A stretch of DNA of 64,000 bases from CAYGLF01 sp964350945 (GTDB lineage: Bacteria > Chlamydiota > Chlamydiia > Chlamydiales > JAAZZY01). The stretch lies in the NCBI GenBank assembly GCA_964350945.1, contig CAYGLF010000006.1, positions 1 through 64,000 on the forward strand. The letters run 5' to 3'. The translations under genes and the position numbers were made by a program. Under the pieces are notes generated by a model, which worked only from the letters and a program-made list of their open reading frames with translations, was not told where the DNA came from and did no database searches. Positions 1 to 8,581 of the stretch are shown piece after piece (within the stretch, counting starts at the first letter, position 1; the number at the start of each line of letters is the position of its first letter).

Positions 1-55
<55 letters not shown>

Positions 56-190
56 TTTTCAGGCAGAAAGATAGAGAGCATACAAAGGGGTCTAATAAAC
101 TGACTTCGTAAGATATTTTGTGTTTTTTTGGGAGTAATCAATACAATAAAAAGCGCTAAAAAAATCACAAAATAAGGTTGAAGATTTCGC

Positions 191-1387
191 TTATGCATTC
201 TGTGCTAATACTTTTTTTAAAGTTAAAGTGATATGCTCTATATTTTGTTGGTTAAGGGCTGCAATGTTCACTCTCCCATTTTCAACCAGATAAATGCCGA
301 ATGTTTTTCGAAGCTGCACGACTTGCTTTGTAGAAAGTTCTAGAAGAGAAAATAAGCCTTTATCTTCAATCAGATAGGATGAGTTTTGAAATACTTTATG
401 GTCGTGAAGACTTTTGGAAAAAAGTTGCCTTAAATGCCTAAGTCTAAATCTCATTTCCTTTAGCTCGTTCATCCACATTTGTTTGAGGTCTGAAGATTGC
501 AAAATGGTTTTAACGATTCTAGCGCCATGGATAGGGGGAGTGGAGTAATTACTACGAATGAGCTTTCGTGCATTTTGTCCCAAATTCTCAAGAGAGCGTT
601 TTTGTTTGTCATAGGCAATAAAAGCTCCGACGCGCTCTCCGTAGAGGCCAAAGTTTTTGGCGCAGGAGTAACATAAAAAGACTTGGTCAAGCTCTTGCAG
701 AAATAGCTGGTAGGGAGCCATGTCTTCTTCAAGGCCATCTCCAAATCCTTGATAAGCGCAATCGAGAACTAAAAAAAGTTCCTTTCGTTTGATTACTTCT
801 GTAATACGCTGCCATTGCTCAAAGTTTGGGTCTCTGCCGGTAGGATTGTGGCAAGACACTTGAAATAAAACAGCTGATTTTGCAGGAGCATTTTCTAGTG
901 TCGAGTAAATGTTTTCAATTTCAAGCGTGTGTTGTTGTTCATTGTAATATTTAAAAGGGATTGGTTTGAGACCTGCAGCTGCAAAAACATGGGGGTGGTT
1001 GGGCCATGTTAAGTCACTAAAAAGTACATTTTCAATTCCCATTTTTTTCATTAACTCACCAGCAAGTCGCAATGCAGAGGTGGCCCCTACAGTGTGGGCC
1101 AGATAAAAATGTTGGGGGTCTGGATTAAGAGTAATGATCTTAAGGAGTTCTTCTTTAAAAGGAGCTTCTCCATCAATTGGGGGGTATCCTTTATTATTTT
1201 TTTGCTCCCATAAAATTTTCTCTGCTTGGTGAACACTATTAAAAACAACAATTTCTGAGGCTTCAGATTTATAGACCCCAATCGTTAAATTAAGTTTGTC
1301 TTTTCTGTTATCTTTTTTAAATTCGGATACAAGGCCTAAAATAGGATCTGGGGTTACGGGCTGAAAGGTTTGATAATAATTTGTCAT
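191..1387 (-). CDS. tyrB: Aromatic/aspartate aminotransferase (class I)
   Basis: This is a 398-residue PLP-dependent class I aminotransferase that interconverts aromatic 2-oxo acids or oxaloacetate with their amino acids using glutamate. The length matches AspC/TyrB. Visible motifs are CHNPTG (179-184), the cofactor-contacting DCAYQGF (D209, Y212), the Schiff-base lysine K244 in SCAKNFGLYGERVG, and the carboxylate-binding arginine R372 in NGRVNIAAL. It is cytoplasmic. The start is the ATG at 1387; no strong ribosome site precedes it. It stands alone, divergent from tRNA-Ala. Family members cannot be split into AspC and TyrB by eye, but chlamydial homologues are usually called TyrB. With the chorismate mutase, prephenate dehydrogenase and prephenate dehydratase genes at 41-43 kb it could supply the last step to Phe and Tyr. 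Confidence 0.9.
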   Translation of the reverse strand: MTNYYQTFQPVTPDPILGLVSEFKKDNRKDKLNLTIGVYKSEASEIVVFNSVHQAEKILWEQKNNKGYPPIDGEAPFKEELLKIITLNPDPQHFYLAHTVGATSALRLAGELMKKMGIENVLFSDLTWPNHPHVFAAAGLKPIPFKYYNEQQHTLEIENIYSTLENAPAKSAVLFQVSCHNPTGRDPNFEQWQRITEVIKRKELFLVLDCAYQGFGDGLEEDMAPYQLFLQELDQVFLCYSCAKNFGLYGERVGAFIAYDKQKRSLENLGQNARKLIRSNYSTPPIHGARIVKTILQSSDLKQMWMNELKEMRFRLRHLRQLFSKSLHDHKVFQNSSYLIEDKGLFSLLELSTKQVVQLRKTFGIYLVENGRVNIAALNQQNIEHITLTLKKVLAQNA

Positions 1388-1524
1388 AGGCTACTACTTT
1401 TAAAAATTTTTAAGTGTACAGCGGGTCTTAATTGGAAATTTAATAGAGAGAATTTATGTCACTTATTTCGTCCAAAACAAGGCTTGCTGCAATCAGAATT
1501 CTACACAAGAAGGAACTTCTAAAC

Positions 1525-1584
1525 AAACCTTTTTTTGGAAGATGCCAAGGGGGCTTTTTGGCTAATAGGCCAAAAAATAGGTTT
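1525..1584. other. Long imperfect hairpin between tyrB and tRNA-Ala
   Basis: Bases 1525-1538 pair with 1570-1584 over 14 base pairs with one bulged T at 1578. The loop holds a second small inverted repeat (GCCAA...TTGGC, about 1544-1562). It lies in the 242-base spacer between divergently oriented tyrB and tRNA-Ala and could be a leader structure of tyrB or an orphan terminator. No clear U-tract follows it on either strand. Confidence 0.5.
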
Positions 1585-1611
1585 GATTTTCATTTATAAA
1601 AGGGCTAATAT
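1583..1611 (+). promoter_or_regulatory. Candidate promoter of tRNA-Ala
   Basis: TTGATT (1583-1588), a 17-base spacer and TAATAT (1606-1611) form a plausible sigma-66 promoter, each box matching four of six consensus bases. Transcription would start near 1618, about 12 bases before the tRNA. The call rests on sequence alone. Confidence 0.4.
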
Positions 1612-1629
1612 CTGTCTGATTTTAAGCAA

Positions 1630-1702
1630 GGGGCGTTAGCTCAGTTGGTAGAGCGCAACAATGGCATTGTTGAGGTCATCGGTTCGATTCCGTTACGCTC
1701 CA
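1630..1702 (+). tRNA. tRNA-Ala (anticodon GGC)
   Basis: A complete 73-base cloverleaf: acceptor GGGGCGT/ACGCTCC, D stem GCTC/GAGC, anticodon stem CAACA/TGTTG with loop ATGGCAT, and a T arm with the TTCGATT loop. The anticodon is GGC. The acceptor contains the G3-U70 wobble pair that marks tRNA-Ala, with discriminator A73. CCA is not encoded. Its last 27 bases are shared, on the other strand, with the 3' end of the DinG-type helicase gene. Confidence 0.95.
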
Positions 1703-3856
1703 ATTCTTTTCGTAAAAAGATTGGATTCTTTGCAAAATAGTCTCTGAGGGAGCAAAGACTTTCTCACAATTTGGCAGGCTATTTAAAAATAATTTCCCAT
1801 AGGCCTTGGTCAGCAGTCGAGAGTCTAAACAAACGATACAGCCAAAGTCTTCGGTCGTTCGAATCAACCTTCCAAATCCTTGTTTGAATTTTACAATTGC
1901 TTTAGGAACCGAGTAATTCATAAAGGGATTGAGACCTTTTTTTTCTATTTGTTGACATTTTGCTTGAAACAAAGGTTCTGAAGGGACGGGAAAAGGGAGC
2001 TTGGTAATAATGACCATCCTTAAGTGAAAACCAGGAACGTCGATCCCTTCCCAAAAGGTATCGGTCCCAAATAAAACGGCATTTTCATTTTCTTTAAATA
2101 TTTTAAGAAGAGTCGCTCTATTTTCATCTCCTTGTTTTAAGGGGCAAAGTCCTGCATTTATTAAAGCAGATTCTATTTGGTCGTAACATTGACTAAGCAT
2201 TTTGTAAGAAGTAAACAAAACAAAGGCCCCACCATGACTTTTCATAAGAGCTTGTTGAATGTTTTGGCAGGCAGCTTCATGGTATTGTATAGAACGTGGC
2301 TCTGGAATATCAGACGGGACACAGAGCATCACTTGATTTGGATAGTCAAAAGGCGAGTCTAAAATGGTTTCAATTAAGGGATTTTCTTCAAAATGCTTAG
2401 TTTCAAAGCCAAGCTGATGGCGAATAAAATTAAATTGTTTATTGTGGCTGAGTGTGGCGCTACACAGCATGCCTGACTCTCTAGGAGCAAAGAGCTGGTT
2501 TGATAAAACTTCTGAGACATTCAGTTGTATCACAAGCAGACGAATCGCCGAAAAGGATTTAGATGGGTCCCATTCTAAAACATAGATTTTATTTTTTTCG
2601 TCTTCTGGGTGGAAGAAATCTTTTAAAAGGATTGCTGACTTATCTAAAAAGCAAGCATTTGCTCGAGTATCTATCAAAATATTTTGGAGCTTTTTTTTCA
2701 AAGGGGTGTGTTTGATTTCATCGAGTTTACTCAAGGTTAATAAAAGTGTTGTTGAATAGCTTTTTAAAAGATCTACTAAAGAGTCAAAATGATGTTTGAT
2801 CTCCTCGAAAGCAGGGAGTGTCCTTATGGCGGTTTCAAGTGTAATTTTTTCAATGCTGGATGCATTGGGAGCAAACTGTGATTTTAAAAAATCTCCGAGT
2901 AAAATAAAGGCGTCAAATAGCTGAGTCTGTAATTCTCTTTTTTTGTCAAAGAGTTCAAGATCAATTGATCTGATCCATTTAGGGTCTACCTCTTCGTCGA
3001 ATTCCAAAAGAGCTTTTTTAAGTCTTTGTAGCTTGCCTCCACCTCCTCTTTCTGCAATCAGGTCATTGAGTTTTCTTTGAATCTGTTGCGATGAAATAGG
3101 CTTTGCAAGGGCTCTGGTTGCAATATCTTCAAGGGTATGAGCTTCATCAATTATAAGATGTTCATAATCGGTCAAACAGCCTGTTTGTCCTGAGTCAAGG
3201 TTTTGTTGTTGAAGGTCGGCAAGTAAAAGGTGATGGTTGGCAATTAAGAGCTGGGCATCTTTACTTTTTTTTCGTGCTTTAAAAAAGAAGCAAGATTTGT
3301 AATAGGGACATTTAACAAAAGAGCAGGCATCAGACTCGCAGTTTAACTGGTCCCATTTCACGTGTTTCGGCATTTTTTCTAGGTCAGAGAGAGAGCCATC
3401 AAGGGTCTGCTGAGACCAGTTTTCTATTTCGAGTAGTTCCTCTTTGGCCGCAATGCCTTGTAAAGAGGTATGGTCGAGCTGGTCAAAGAGCTTACGCAAA
3501 CATAAATAGTTACCCATCCCCTTGACTAGAGAGACCTCAATATCTAAATTCAAAGCTTCTATAAGGAAGGGAATATCTTTACAGAGCAGCTGCTCCTGCA
3601 GTGTGATGGTATGCGTCGAGATTACGGCCTTTTGGCGAGTTTGGGCGCAGTGAATTAAAGTAGGTAACAAATAAGCAAGGCTTTTCCCCACTCCTGTTCC
3701 AGCTTCTATAAGAGCAAATGTTTTTTGGTTGTAGCTCTCGATAAGAGACGAAAGCATGGCAATCTGCTCGGGACGCTCTTTAAATTGAGGCTGTTTTTTG
3801 AATAACACACTGCCAGACTGTAAGTGTGCTAAGACTTCATTTTTGTCTAATGGCAT
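1676..3856 (-). CDS. dinG: DinG/XPD-like ATP-dependent helicase
   Basis: This 726-residue superfamily 2 helicase is of the Rad3/XPD-DinG type, which unwinds DNA 5' to 3' during repair or at R-loops. Walker A is EAGTGVGKS (51-59), the DEAH box is 237-240, and motif VI is QGFGRLIR near residue 650. Cysteines C119, C178 (or C173), C183 and C189 sit between Walker A and the DEAH box where the family carries its 4Fe-4S cluster. It starts on the last base of rpoD (TAATG), so the two are probably translationally coupled. Its last nine codons and stop lie antisense to the T-arm and acceptor of tRNA-Ala, which is unusual. The family assignment is firm; the DinG/YoaA distinction is not. Confidence 0.9.
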   Translation of the reverse strand: MPLDKNEVLAHLQSGSVLFKKQPQFKERPEQIAMLSSLIESYNQKTFALIEAGTGVGKSLAYLLPTLIHCAQTRQKAVISTHTITLQEQLLCKDIPFLIEALNLDIEVSLVKGMGNYLCLRKLFDQLDHTSLQGIAAKEELLEIENWSQQTLDGSLSDLEKMPKHVKWDQLNCESDACSFVKCPYYKSCFFFKARKKSKDAQLLIANHHLLLADLQQQNLDSGQTGCLTDYEHLIIDEAHTLEDIATRALAKPISSQQIQRKLNDLIAERGGGGKLQRLKKALLEFDEEVDPKWIRSIDLELFDKKRELQTQLFDAFILLGDFLKSQFAPNASSIEKITLETAIRTLPAFEEIKHHFDSLVDLLKSYSTTLLLTLSKLDEIKHTPLKKKLQNILIDTRANACFLDKSAILLKDFFHPEDEKNKIYVLEWDPSKSFSAIRLLVIQLNVSEVLSNQLFAPRESGMLCSATLSHNKQFNFIRHQLGFETKHFEENPLIETILDSPFDYPNQVMLCVPSDIPEPRSIQYHEAACQNIQQALMKSHGGAFVLFTSYKMLSQCYDQIESALINAGLCPLKQGDENRATLLKIFKENENAVLFGTDTFWEGIDVPGFHLRMVIITKLPFPVPSEPLFQAKCQQIEKKGLNPFMNYSVPKAIVKFKQGFGRLIRTTEDFGCIVCLDSRLLTKAYGKLFLNSLPNCEKVFAPSETILQRIQSFYEKNWSVTESNR

Positions 3857-5526
3857 TAATCCGACTCGAGTAGATCTAAGAAAGCTTGCAGTTGCTTAGA
3901 TCTTATCGGATGTCTCATTTTTCTTAAAGCTTTCGCTTCAATTTGACGAATTCTCTCACGAGTGACATTAAATTCTACCCCAACTTCTTCAAGAGTCTTT
4001 GGTTTGCCATCAGCAAGTCCAAATCGTTGGATTAAAACGGTTCGCTCTCGATCGGTTAAGGTTTCTAAAACTTCATTCATTTTATCTTTTAAAATGGAAT
4101 AGCCCGTTGCTTCAGCAGGGGATTCTACTCCAGTATCTTCGATAAAGTCTCCAAATTGACTGTCTCCACCATCACCGACTTCAGCTTGTAAAGAGATGGG
4201 GTGTTGGGCAATTTTGTAGATTTCACGAACGCGCTCAGCTGTAATTCCAACTTCATCAGCTAGTTCTTCAGGAGTAGGCTCTCTGCCTGTTTCCATCATA
4301 AGTTTTTTAGCGGCTCTTAGGACTTTATTAATCGTTTCAATCATGTGAACCGGAATACGGATCGTGCGCGCTTGATCTGCAATTGCACGAGTTACCGCTT
4401 GACGTATCCACCAAGTAGCGTAGGTCGAAAACTTATAGCCTCGTCGATATTCAAATTTCTCGACAGCTTTCATTAAACCCATGTTTCCTTCCTGAATCAA
4501 ATCTAAGAAAGAAAGCCCGCGATTAGTATATTTTTTCGCAATCGAAATAACGAGTCTTAGGTTAGACTCCACCATTTCGCGTTTCGCCTCGTGACTTTTG
4601 TCCATCCAGCGCTGGAGCATACGTACATCTTTTTTAAATTCATCGATAGTACGTCCTGCAGCAAGCTCATTTTTCCGCATTTTTCGCTCAGTCGCTCGTA
4701 GCTTGAGAGCCGCAAATTTATTTCGCTCTGCTCTTCCCGATAGATCCTTGATTTCTTTTTCTAAGACTAAAAAGCGGTCGTAGGCGCGGAAGATAACCTC
4801 TCCAAAGTCTTCGGTGATGTTATAGCGAAAATGGAACTGTCTTAAGTATGCCTGCGTGCGAATACGATTTTTTTCAATTTGGTTGATCAGCTTAATTTTC
4901 TGTGCTTTGGAAACGTCAGGGACTCGAGAATCACGAAGAAGAACTTCGAGTTCTAGATCTTCCTCTTGTAAAAGCTGGCAGAGTCTTGGTAAAAGTTTTA
5001 AGAAGGCTTGTTTGTCTTCAATTTCCTTTTCAGTAATGCATTTGTCGAAGCGTTCTTTGGCCTGTATCAAATAGTGGCCGATGGAGATGGCCTCTTTGCA
5101 GCAATAGCGAAAGCGCATGATAATATGCTCAATCTGCATTTGAGCTTTTTCAATTCTTTTTGAAATTTCAACTTCTTCTTCTCGAGTTAAAAGAGGGACC
5201 GAGCCCATCTCTTTAAGGTACATCCGGACTGGGTCATCAGGAGTGGCACTTTCCCCTTTTCTCGCAAGTCCTTCTATTTCCTTAACTTCTTTTTTTCTTT
5301 CTTTTTGACGTTCGACTTCTGATTGGTTGAGGATTTGAATATCCATTCCGCTCAAAAAAATCAGCATCTGATCAATTTGTTCAGGAGAGTCAAACGACAT
5401 AGGAAGGGTGTCGTTGATTTCTTCGTAAGTGATAAATCCTTGCTCTTTGGCTAAAGAGATAACTTCTTCAATTTTTTGTTGATGTTGACGGCTAAAGGAC
5501 TGTTCTAAATCGCTGCTACTGGACAT
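3856..5526 (-). CDS. rpoD: Primary sigma factor (sigma-66)
   Basis: A 556-residue primary sigma factor of RNA polymerase. Region 1.2 lies at about 97-131 ([12 protein letters not shown]), the non-conserved spacer at 132-315, and region 2 at 317-391 with the -10 recognition helix [12 protein letters not shown] and TIRIPVHM. Region 4.2 is near the C-terminus with the helix-turn-helix [20 protein letters not shown]. The size is close to chlamydial sigma-66. It directs housekeeping transcription, which is why TTGACA/TATAAT-like promoters are sought in this window. The downstream helicase gene overlaps it by one base (TAATG). The upstream neighbour is the deformylase gene, 158 bases away on the same strand. 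Confidence 0.98.
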   Translation of the reverse strand: MSSSSDLEQSFSRQHQQKIEEVISLAKEQGFITYEEINDTLPMSFDSPEQIDQMLIFLSGMDIQILNQSEVERQKERKKEVKEIEGLARKGESATPDDPVRMYLKEMGSVPLLTREEEVEISKRIEKAQMQIEHIIMRFRYCCKEAISIGHYLIQAKERFDKCITEKEIEDKQAFLKLLPRLCQLLQEEDLELEVLLRDSRVPDVSKAQKIKLINQIEKNRIRTQAYLRQFHFRYNITEDFGEVIFRAYDRFLVLEKEIKDLSGRAERNKFAALKLRATERKMRKNELAAGRTIDEFKKDVRMLQRWMDKSHEAKREMVESNLRLVISIAKKYTNRGLSFLDLIQEGNMGLMKAVEKFEYRRGYKFSTYATWWIRQAVTRAIADQARTIRIPVHMIETINKVLRAAKKLMMETGREPTPEELADEVGITAERVREIYKIAQHPISLQAEVGDGGDSQFGDFIEDTGVESPAEATGYSILKDKMNEVLETLTDRERTVLIQRFGLADGKPKTLEEVGVEFNVTRERIRQIEAKALRKMRHPIRSKQLQAFLDLLESD

Positions 5527-5684
5527 ACACCACGGAAAGTTTAAGGATTAAAAAGGGGTCGATGGAAGCTCCCATCTATAATATCACTAAAATTTTAATC
5601 GAGTCGAGGGAATTTTGTCTACTAAAGAGTGCAGTTTTGCACCCATGGAATAAAAAGTAAAGAAACTATTTTACTAAGTAGCGA

Positions 5685-6386
5685 TCAATTCGACTCTGTG
5701 TAAAAGCCATTTTTCATTTGCTCCCATAAGTCTACAGAGGCGTGCTTTTTCCAGCGCTTCCACTTTCTTCTATAGGCGGTCAAATCGTCTTCTCCATGGC
5801 AAAGATGAAGGTCTTTTTCAGACTCTAGCCTTTGAGGGAAGCGGATTCCCTCTAAATGGTCGATCTCATGGTGGACAATACGAGCAGCTTGACCAGTATA
5901 TGTTTTTATAAATTCATCCCCTTTTTGATTGTATGCCCTTACCTGAAGCGATTGGGGGCGTTTGACAGCTCCAAAGTATTTTTCAGGAACAGAGTAGCAG
6001 CCCTCATAGCCTACAGGGTGGAAACTCGATCGGTTGATGATTTCAGGATTAATCAATATTTCAAAAGAGGGGTTTTTTTGATTTTTTTTAATTTGAGCCA
6101 CCTCTTGCGTATCCACAAGGATAATTTTTTTCATAATGCCCACCTGTGGAGCTGCAAGTCCGACTAAAACTCCAGATTTTTCAGTCTGCGAGTCATCAGC
6201 TTCATGACCAGATAGAACCACCATTTGGTGAATAATTTCCTGGATGGAAGGAGAGTTTATCTCTTCAACAGGCACTTCAGACGCTGGCTGGTTCAAACAA
6301 GATTCTGTACAGGGAACAAAGCTGAGAGCAAAAGACATGGCGGGGATCTTGGCAAAAAGAAAAAACCAAAAACAAAATTTACGCAT
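5685..6386 (-). CDS. def: Peptide deformylase with hydrophobic N-terminal extension
   Basis: A 233-residue metalloenzyme that removes the formyl group from the N-terminus of new proteins. The three family motifs are present: GLAAPQVG (76-83), EGCYS (128-132, metal ligand C130) and HHEIDH (172-177, ligands H173 and H177, catalytic E174). It is longer than typical deformylases (about 170-190). The first ~25 residues are basic then strongly hydrophobic and resemble a signal peptide. An internal ATG at residue 17 (position 6338) would give a shorter form nearer the family norm; neither start has a convincing ribosome site. The C-terminus also carries a charged tail. If the long form is made, the enzyme may be membrane-associated, which would be odd. 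Confidence 0.85.
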   Translation of the reverse strand: MRKFCFWFFLFAKIPAMSFALSFVPCTESCLNQPASEVPVEEINSPSIQEIIHQMVVLSGHEADDSQTEKSGVLVGLAAPQVGIMKKIILVDTQEVAQIKKNQKNPSFEILINPEIINRSSFHPVGYEGCYSVPEKYFGAVKRPQSLQVRAYNQKGDEFIKTYTGQAARIVHHEIDHLEGIRFPQRLESEKDLHLCHGEDDLTAYRRKWKRWKKHASVDLWEQMKNGFYTESN

Positions 6387-6481
6387 AAATCTAAAGTGAT
6401 TATTAAATTAAATGTTTTTTCTGTTTGAAATAATAGACCTATACTTTAAAATTGTCCACTAGAAGTTAGCTTTAATGATAA

Positions 6482-6543
6482 GCAAGCTAGAATCGCATTG
6501 TTTTTACATTAATATTGTATTGATGCGAAATTTTTTGGCTTGC
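6482..6543 (+). other. Nested inverted repeats upstream of the 89-residue gene
   Basis: Outer arms GCAAGC (6482-6487) and GCTTGC (6538-6543) enclose inner arms TCGCAT (6493-6498) and ATGCGA (6523-6528). They lie 58-120 bases before the start codon at 6601 and could fold in a leader RNA or bind a dimeric regulator. The outer hexamers match the terminator stem at 6900-6915. Confidence 0.4.
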
Positions 6544-6600
6544 CGTTTGTTTTGGTTTTGGTTATTTTATTTTCAGGTTTAACAAAAAGAGGCCACTATT

Positions 6601-6870
6601 ATGGATATTCAAGGAACAATGAGCTCAATGAGTTCTTCATTTTGTGCTGCTGCAAGCAGCGCAGGCAGCGCAGTGAAAAGTTTTGCAGAAACAGCTGTTG
6701 AAAAAGGCAGACTTGGTTTGAACAATACAGTTACACTGGTAAAAGAAAACCCACGTGCAGCAGTTGCTACAGGAGTTGCTCTTTTAGCTGTTGGATTAGG
6801 TGTTGCAGTTCACACAGAAGCTGTATCTCTTAACGGAATCAACCCATTTGCGAATAGCACTGAAGTTTAA
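6601..6870 (+). CDS. Small membrane protein of unknown function (89 aa)
   Basis: I do not recognise this gene. It encodes 89 residues: a Ser/Ala/Gly-rich N-terminus, an amphipathic charged stretch (25-50), and one hydrophobic segment (about 52-70, RAAVATGVALLAVGLGVAVH). It lacks a normal signal peptide. AGAGG lies about 8 bases before the ATG, and a strong terminator follows 25 bases after the stop, so it appears to be a genuine stand-alone gene. The layout resembles small type III-secreted or inclusion-membrane proteins of chlamydiae, but that is inference. An overlapping frame at 6800-7003 has no support. Confidence 0.7.
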   Translation: MDIQGTMSSMSSSFCAAASSAGSAVKSFAETAVEKGRLGLNNTVTLVKENPRAAVATGVALLAVGLGVAVHTEAVSLNGINPFANSTEV

Positions 6871-6894
6871 TCTCTTTAAAGTGCAATACGTAAG

Positions 6895-6921
6895 AAAAAG
6901 CAAGCTTCGGCTTGCTTTTTT
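6895..6921. terminator. Bidirectional intrinsic terminator
   Basis: AAAAAGCAAGC (6895-6905), loop TTCG, and GCTTGCTTTTT (6910-6920) form an 11-base-pair stem with a UUCG tetraloop. It is flanked by A-runs on the left and T-runs on the right, so it can terminate both the 89-residue gene (+) and mcsB (-), which converge here. Confidence 0.92.
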
Positions 6922-7971
6922 TTATATCGAAGCCATCTCTAATTTCTTTGAAATCAGCTTTGCCCGAAGCTCGGCACTGTCCGCGTCCTTTGCAGTTGCC
7001 TGAAGGCCCATAGAGCCTTTACGAACCAAAAACATCAATTCATTAATACTACTTACAGAGATATTTTGCACCCAATTCATTTCGATGCCTAATTTGCAGA
7101 GGCTGATTAAATTCAACGCTTCAATGACGTCTAGTTTAAGAGCGTGCTTTAAGGTTCCAAAAGCTTTATTTACTAAGTCTTTGATCGCGGTTGTTTTTGA
7201 TAAGGCAATGGTCTCTCTTGCTTTTCTTTCTGCGAGAATTAAATTCAACGCGTTTGTTTGTAAATTTTTAATGAGCATTTCTTCAGAGATTCCCAATGTC
7301 TGGTAGTTTGATAAAATCAACAAGTTGCCGACAAACGAGCTAGGGTCATTGGAGAGAGAGGTCCACGAAACGGTTTGTGTGTTCAATTGACTAAGATGCT
7401 TAGAGAGTGTGCTGGTTTGAATGAGCACAGGTAGGTGCAAAAAAATTTCAACTTTTAAAGCTGTTCCACACCTTTTTAAATCAGAGGTTAAAAAACCAAA
7501 ATGCGGATCAAATGCAAATTCAAGTTCTTTTGAAAGTTCATGCTCTAGTTTCAAAAAGGTATTCCAGGCTTTTTCGAGTTCATTTTTAGTGTCAATCATA
7601 TGTAGAACAAGGTGATCTTCACTATTTGTTAGGGCGTGGATATGGTGCTTTGGGCTCACATAGAGACCTTCTGCATGGTGCATCGAATGATAGCTGTGAG
7701 CTTGTAGGTAGTATTCATAGAGAAAGAGCTTTTCATCTGCCGAAAGATCTTTCATCAGGCAGAAAAAACCTTTTTTAAAGAGAGTGCACTTTGATAGTGG
7801 TAGCTCAAGCATTTTAGTAAGCTCTAGCTGCTTTTTAGATTCCAGTTTATGTGGGAAGAGGTGGGCTTTTAGGTTACGGCGTAGTTGAAACTGTGTCGCG
7901 AGCCAAATTGAGTGATCGTTGTGGGCCCAAGGGCTTTTAAGCAGATGTTGAATCGGTGAAGAATTAGTCAT
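6922..7971 (-). CDS. mcsB: McsB-like phosphagen-kinase fold protein, probably degenerate
   Basis: The 349-residue protein aligns in outline with McsB protein-arginine kinases (and creatine kinases), which in Firmicutes mark proteins for ClpCP. Position next to mcsA and recognisable family segments support the call: a QLRRNLKAHLFP stretch (29-40), NSEDHLVLHM (116-125), GFLTS...GTALK...LHLP (159-181) and ISEE (228-231). The key residues differ: SSRxR is replaced by ATQFQ (25-29), the DHLR arginine by Val (122), the GLRA arginine by Lys (173), the CPTN loop is lost, and RGxxGE is not found. It may therefore be a pseudokinase. It overlaps mcsA by eight bases and ends at a terminator. Confidence 0.8.
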   Translation of the reverse strand: MTNSSPIQHLLKSPWAHNDHSIWLATQFQLRRNLKAHLFPHKLESKKQLELTKMLELPLSKCTLFKKGFFCLMKDLSADEKLFLYEYYLQAHSYHSMHHAEGLYVSPKHHIHALTNSEDHLVLHMIDTKNELEKAWNTFLKLEHELSKELEFAFDPHFGFLTSDLKRCGTALKVEIFLHLPVLIQTSTLSKHLSQLNTQTVSWTSLSNDPSSFVGNLLILSNYQTLGISEEMLIKNLQTNALNLILAERKARETIALSKTTAIKDLVNKAFGTLKHALKLDVIEALNLISLCKLGIEMNWVQNISVSSINELMFLVRKGSMGLQATAKDADSAELRAKLISKKLEMASI

Positions 7972-8524
7972 GTTCAGGGGTATTGTTCTTTAGTTTTTGA
8001 ATTTGATCTCGAATCACCGCGGCTTGTTCGTAATCTTCTTCTAAAATGGTTTGGTCAAGGATCTCTGTTAAAGAGAGAATTTTTAATGAGGGGCTTAGCT
8101 CTTGAAGTTTTCCTGGGCAGTGGCCTTGATGACTTAAAGGGGGTGCATCATCAAAATCTAAGTTCTCATTATTCTTAAGCTCTTTGAGAATAAAAACTTC
8201 AAATGACTTGTAGCATTCAGAGCAACCCAAAAGGCCTCCTCTTTGCACTTCATTTAAGTTAGTTAAGCAATTGCCGCAAGCAAGGTCTGATTGGTGGTGA
8301 TGCTCTAGTTGAGTCTCACTTAATCGGTATTGCTCCAATGAGGGGCACTCTTTGCACATATAAAAGCATTGAATAACAGAATCTTGGATCTCCGTGTATT
8401 TTACTGCGATTTCTCGCACACACGAGGAGCACTCAAGGGGGCGTTCTTTATTTTCCTTATTTTTCATAGGTTTGGAGTCTAAAATATGTTCTTTATTATG
8501 CCAAGTGGAAATCACATTCAGCAT
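7964..8524 (-). CDS. mcsA: McsA-like zinc-finger/UVR protein
   Basis: A 186-residue protein with four CxxC pairs (32/35, 57/60, 83/86, 101/104) expected to bind two zinc ions, then a linker and a C-terminal UVR helix pair (about 151-180, ending EEDYEQAAVIRDQIQKLK). This is the McsA architecture: in Firmicutes McsA activates McsB and links it to ClpC. An internal ATG at residue 20 (8467) would place the first CxxC 13 residues from the start as in other McsA proteins and may be the real start; neither has a strong ribosome site. It is co-transcribed and overlaps with mcsB. The UVR motif suggests contact with a Clp or Uvr partner. Confidence 0.85.
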   Translation of the reverse strand: MLNVISTWHNKEHILDSKPMKNKENKERPLECSSCVREIAVKYTEIQDSVIQCFYMCKECPSLEQYRLSETQLEHHHQSDLACGNCLTNLNEVQRGGLLGCSECYKSFEVFILKELKNNENLDFDDAPPLSHQGHCPGKLQELSPSLKILSLTEILDQTILEEDYEQAAVIRDQIQKLKNNTPEHD

Positions 8525-8581
8525 CTTATTGACATAATTTAAACGATAAATTAATCGTCAGTTAGAGGGAGGAGTCAGGCT

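Noticed and set aside
6800..7003. 67-residue frame overlapping the small membrane protein and the terminator
   Set aside because: It runs across a strong intrinsic terminator and into the 3' end of mcsB.
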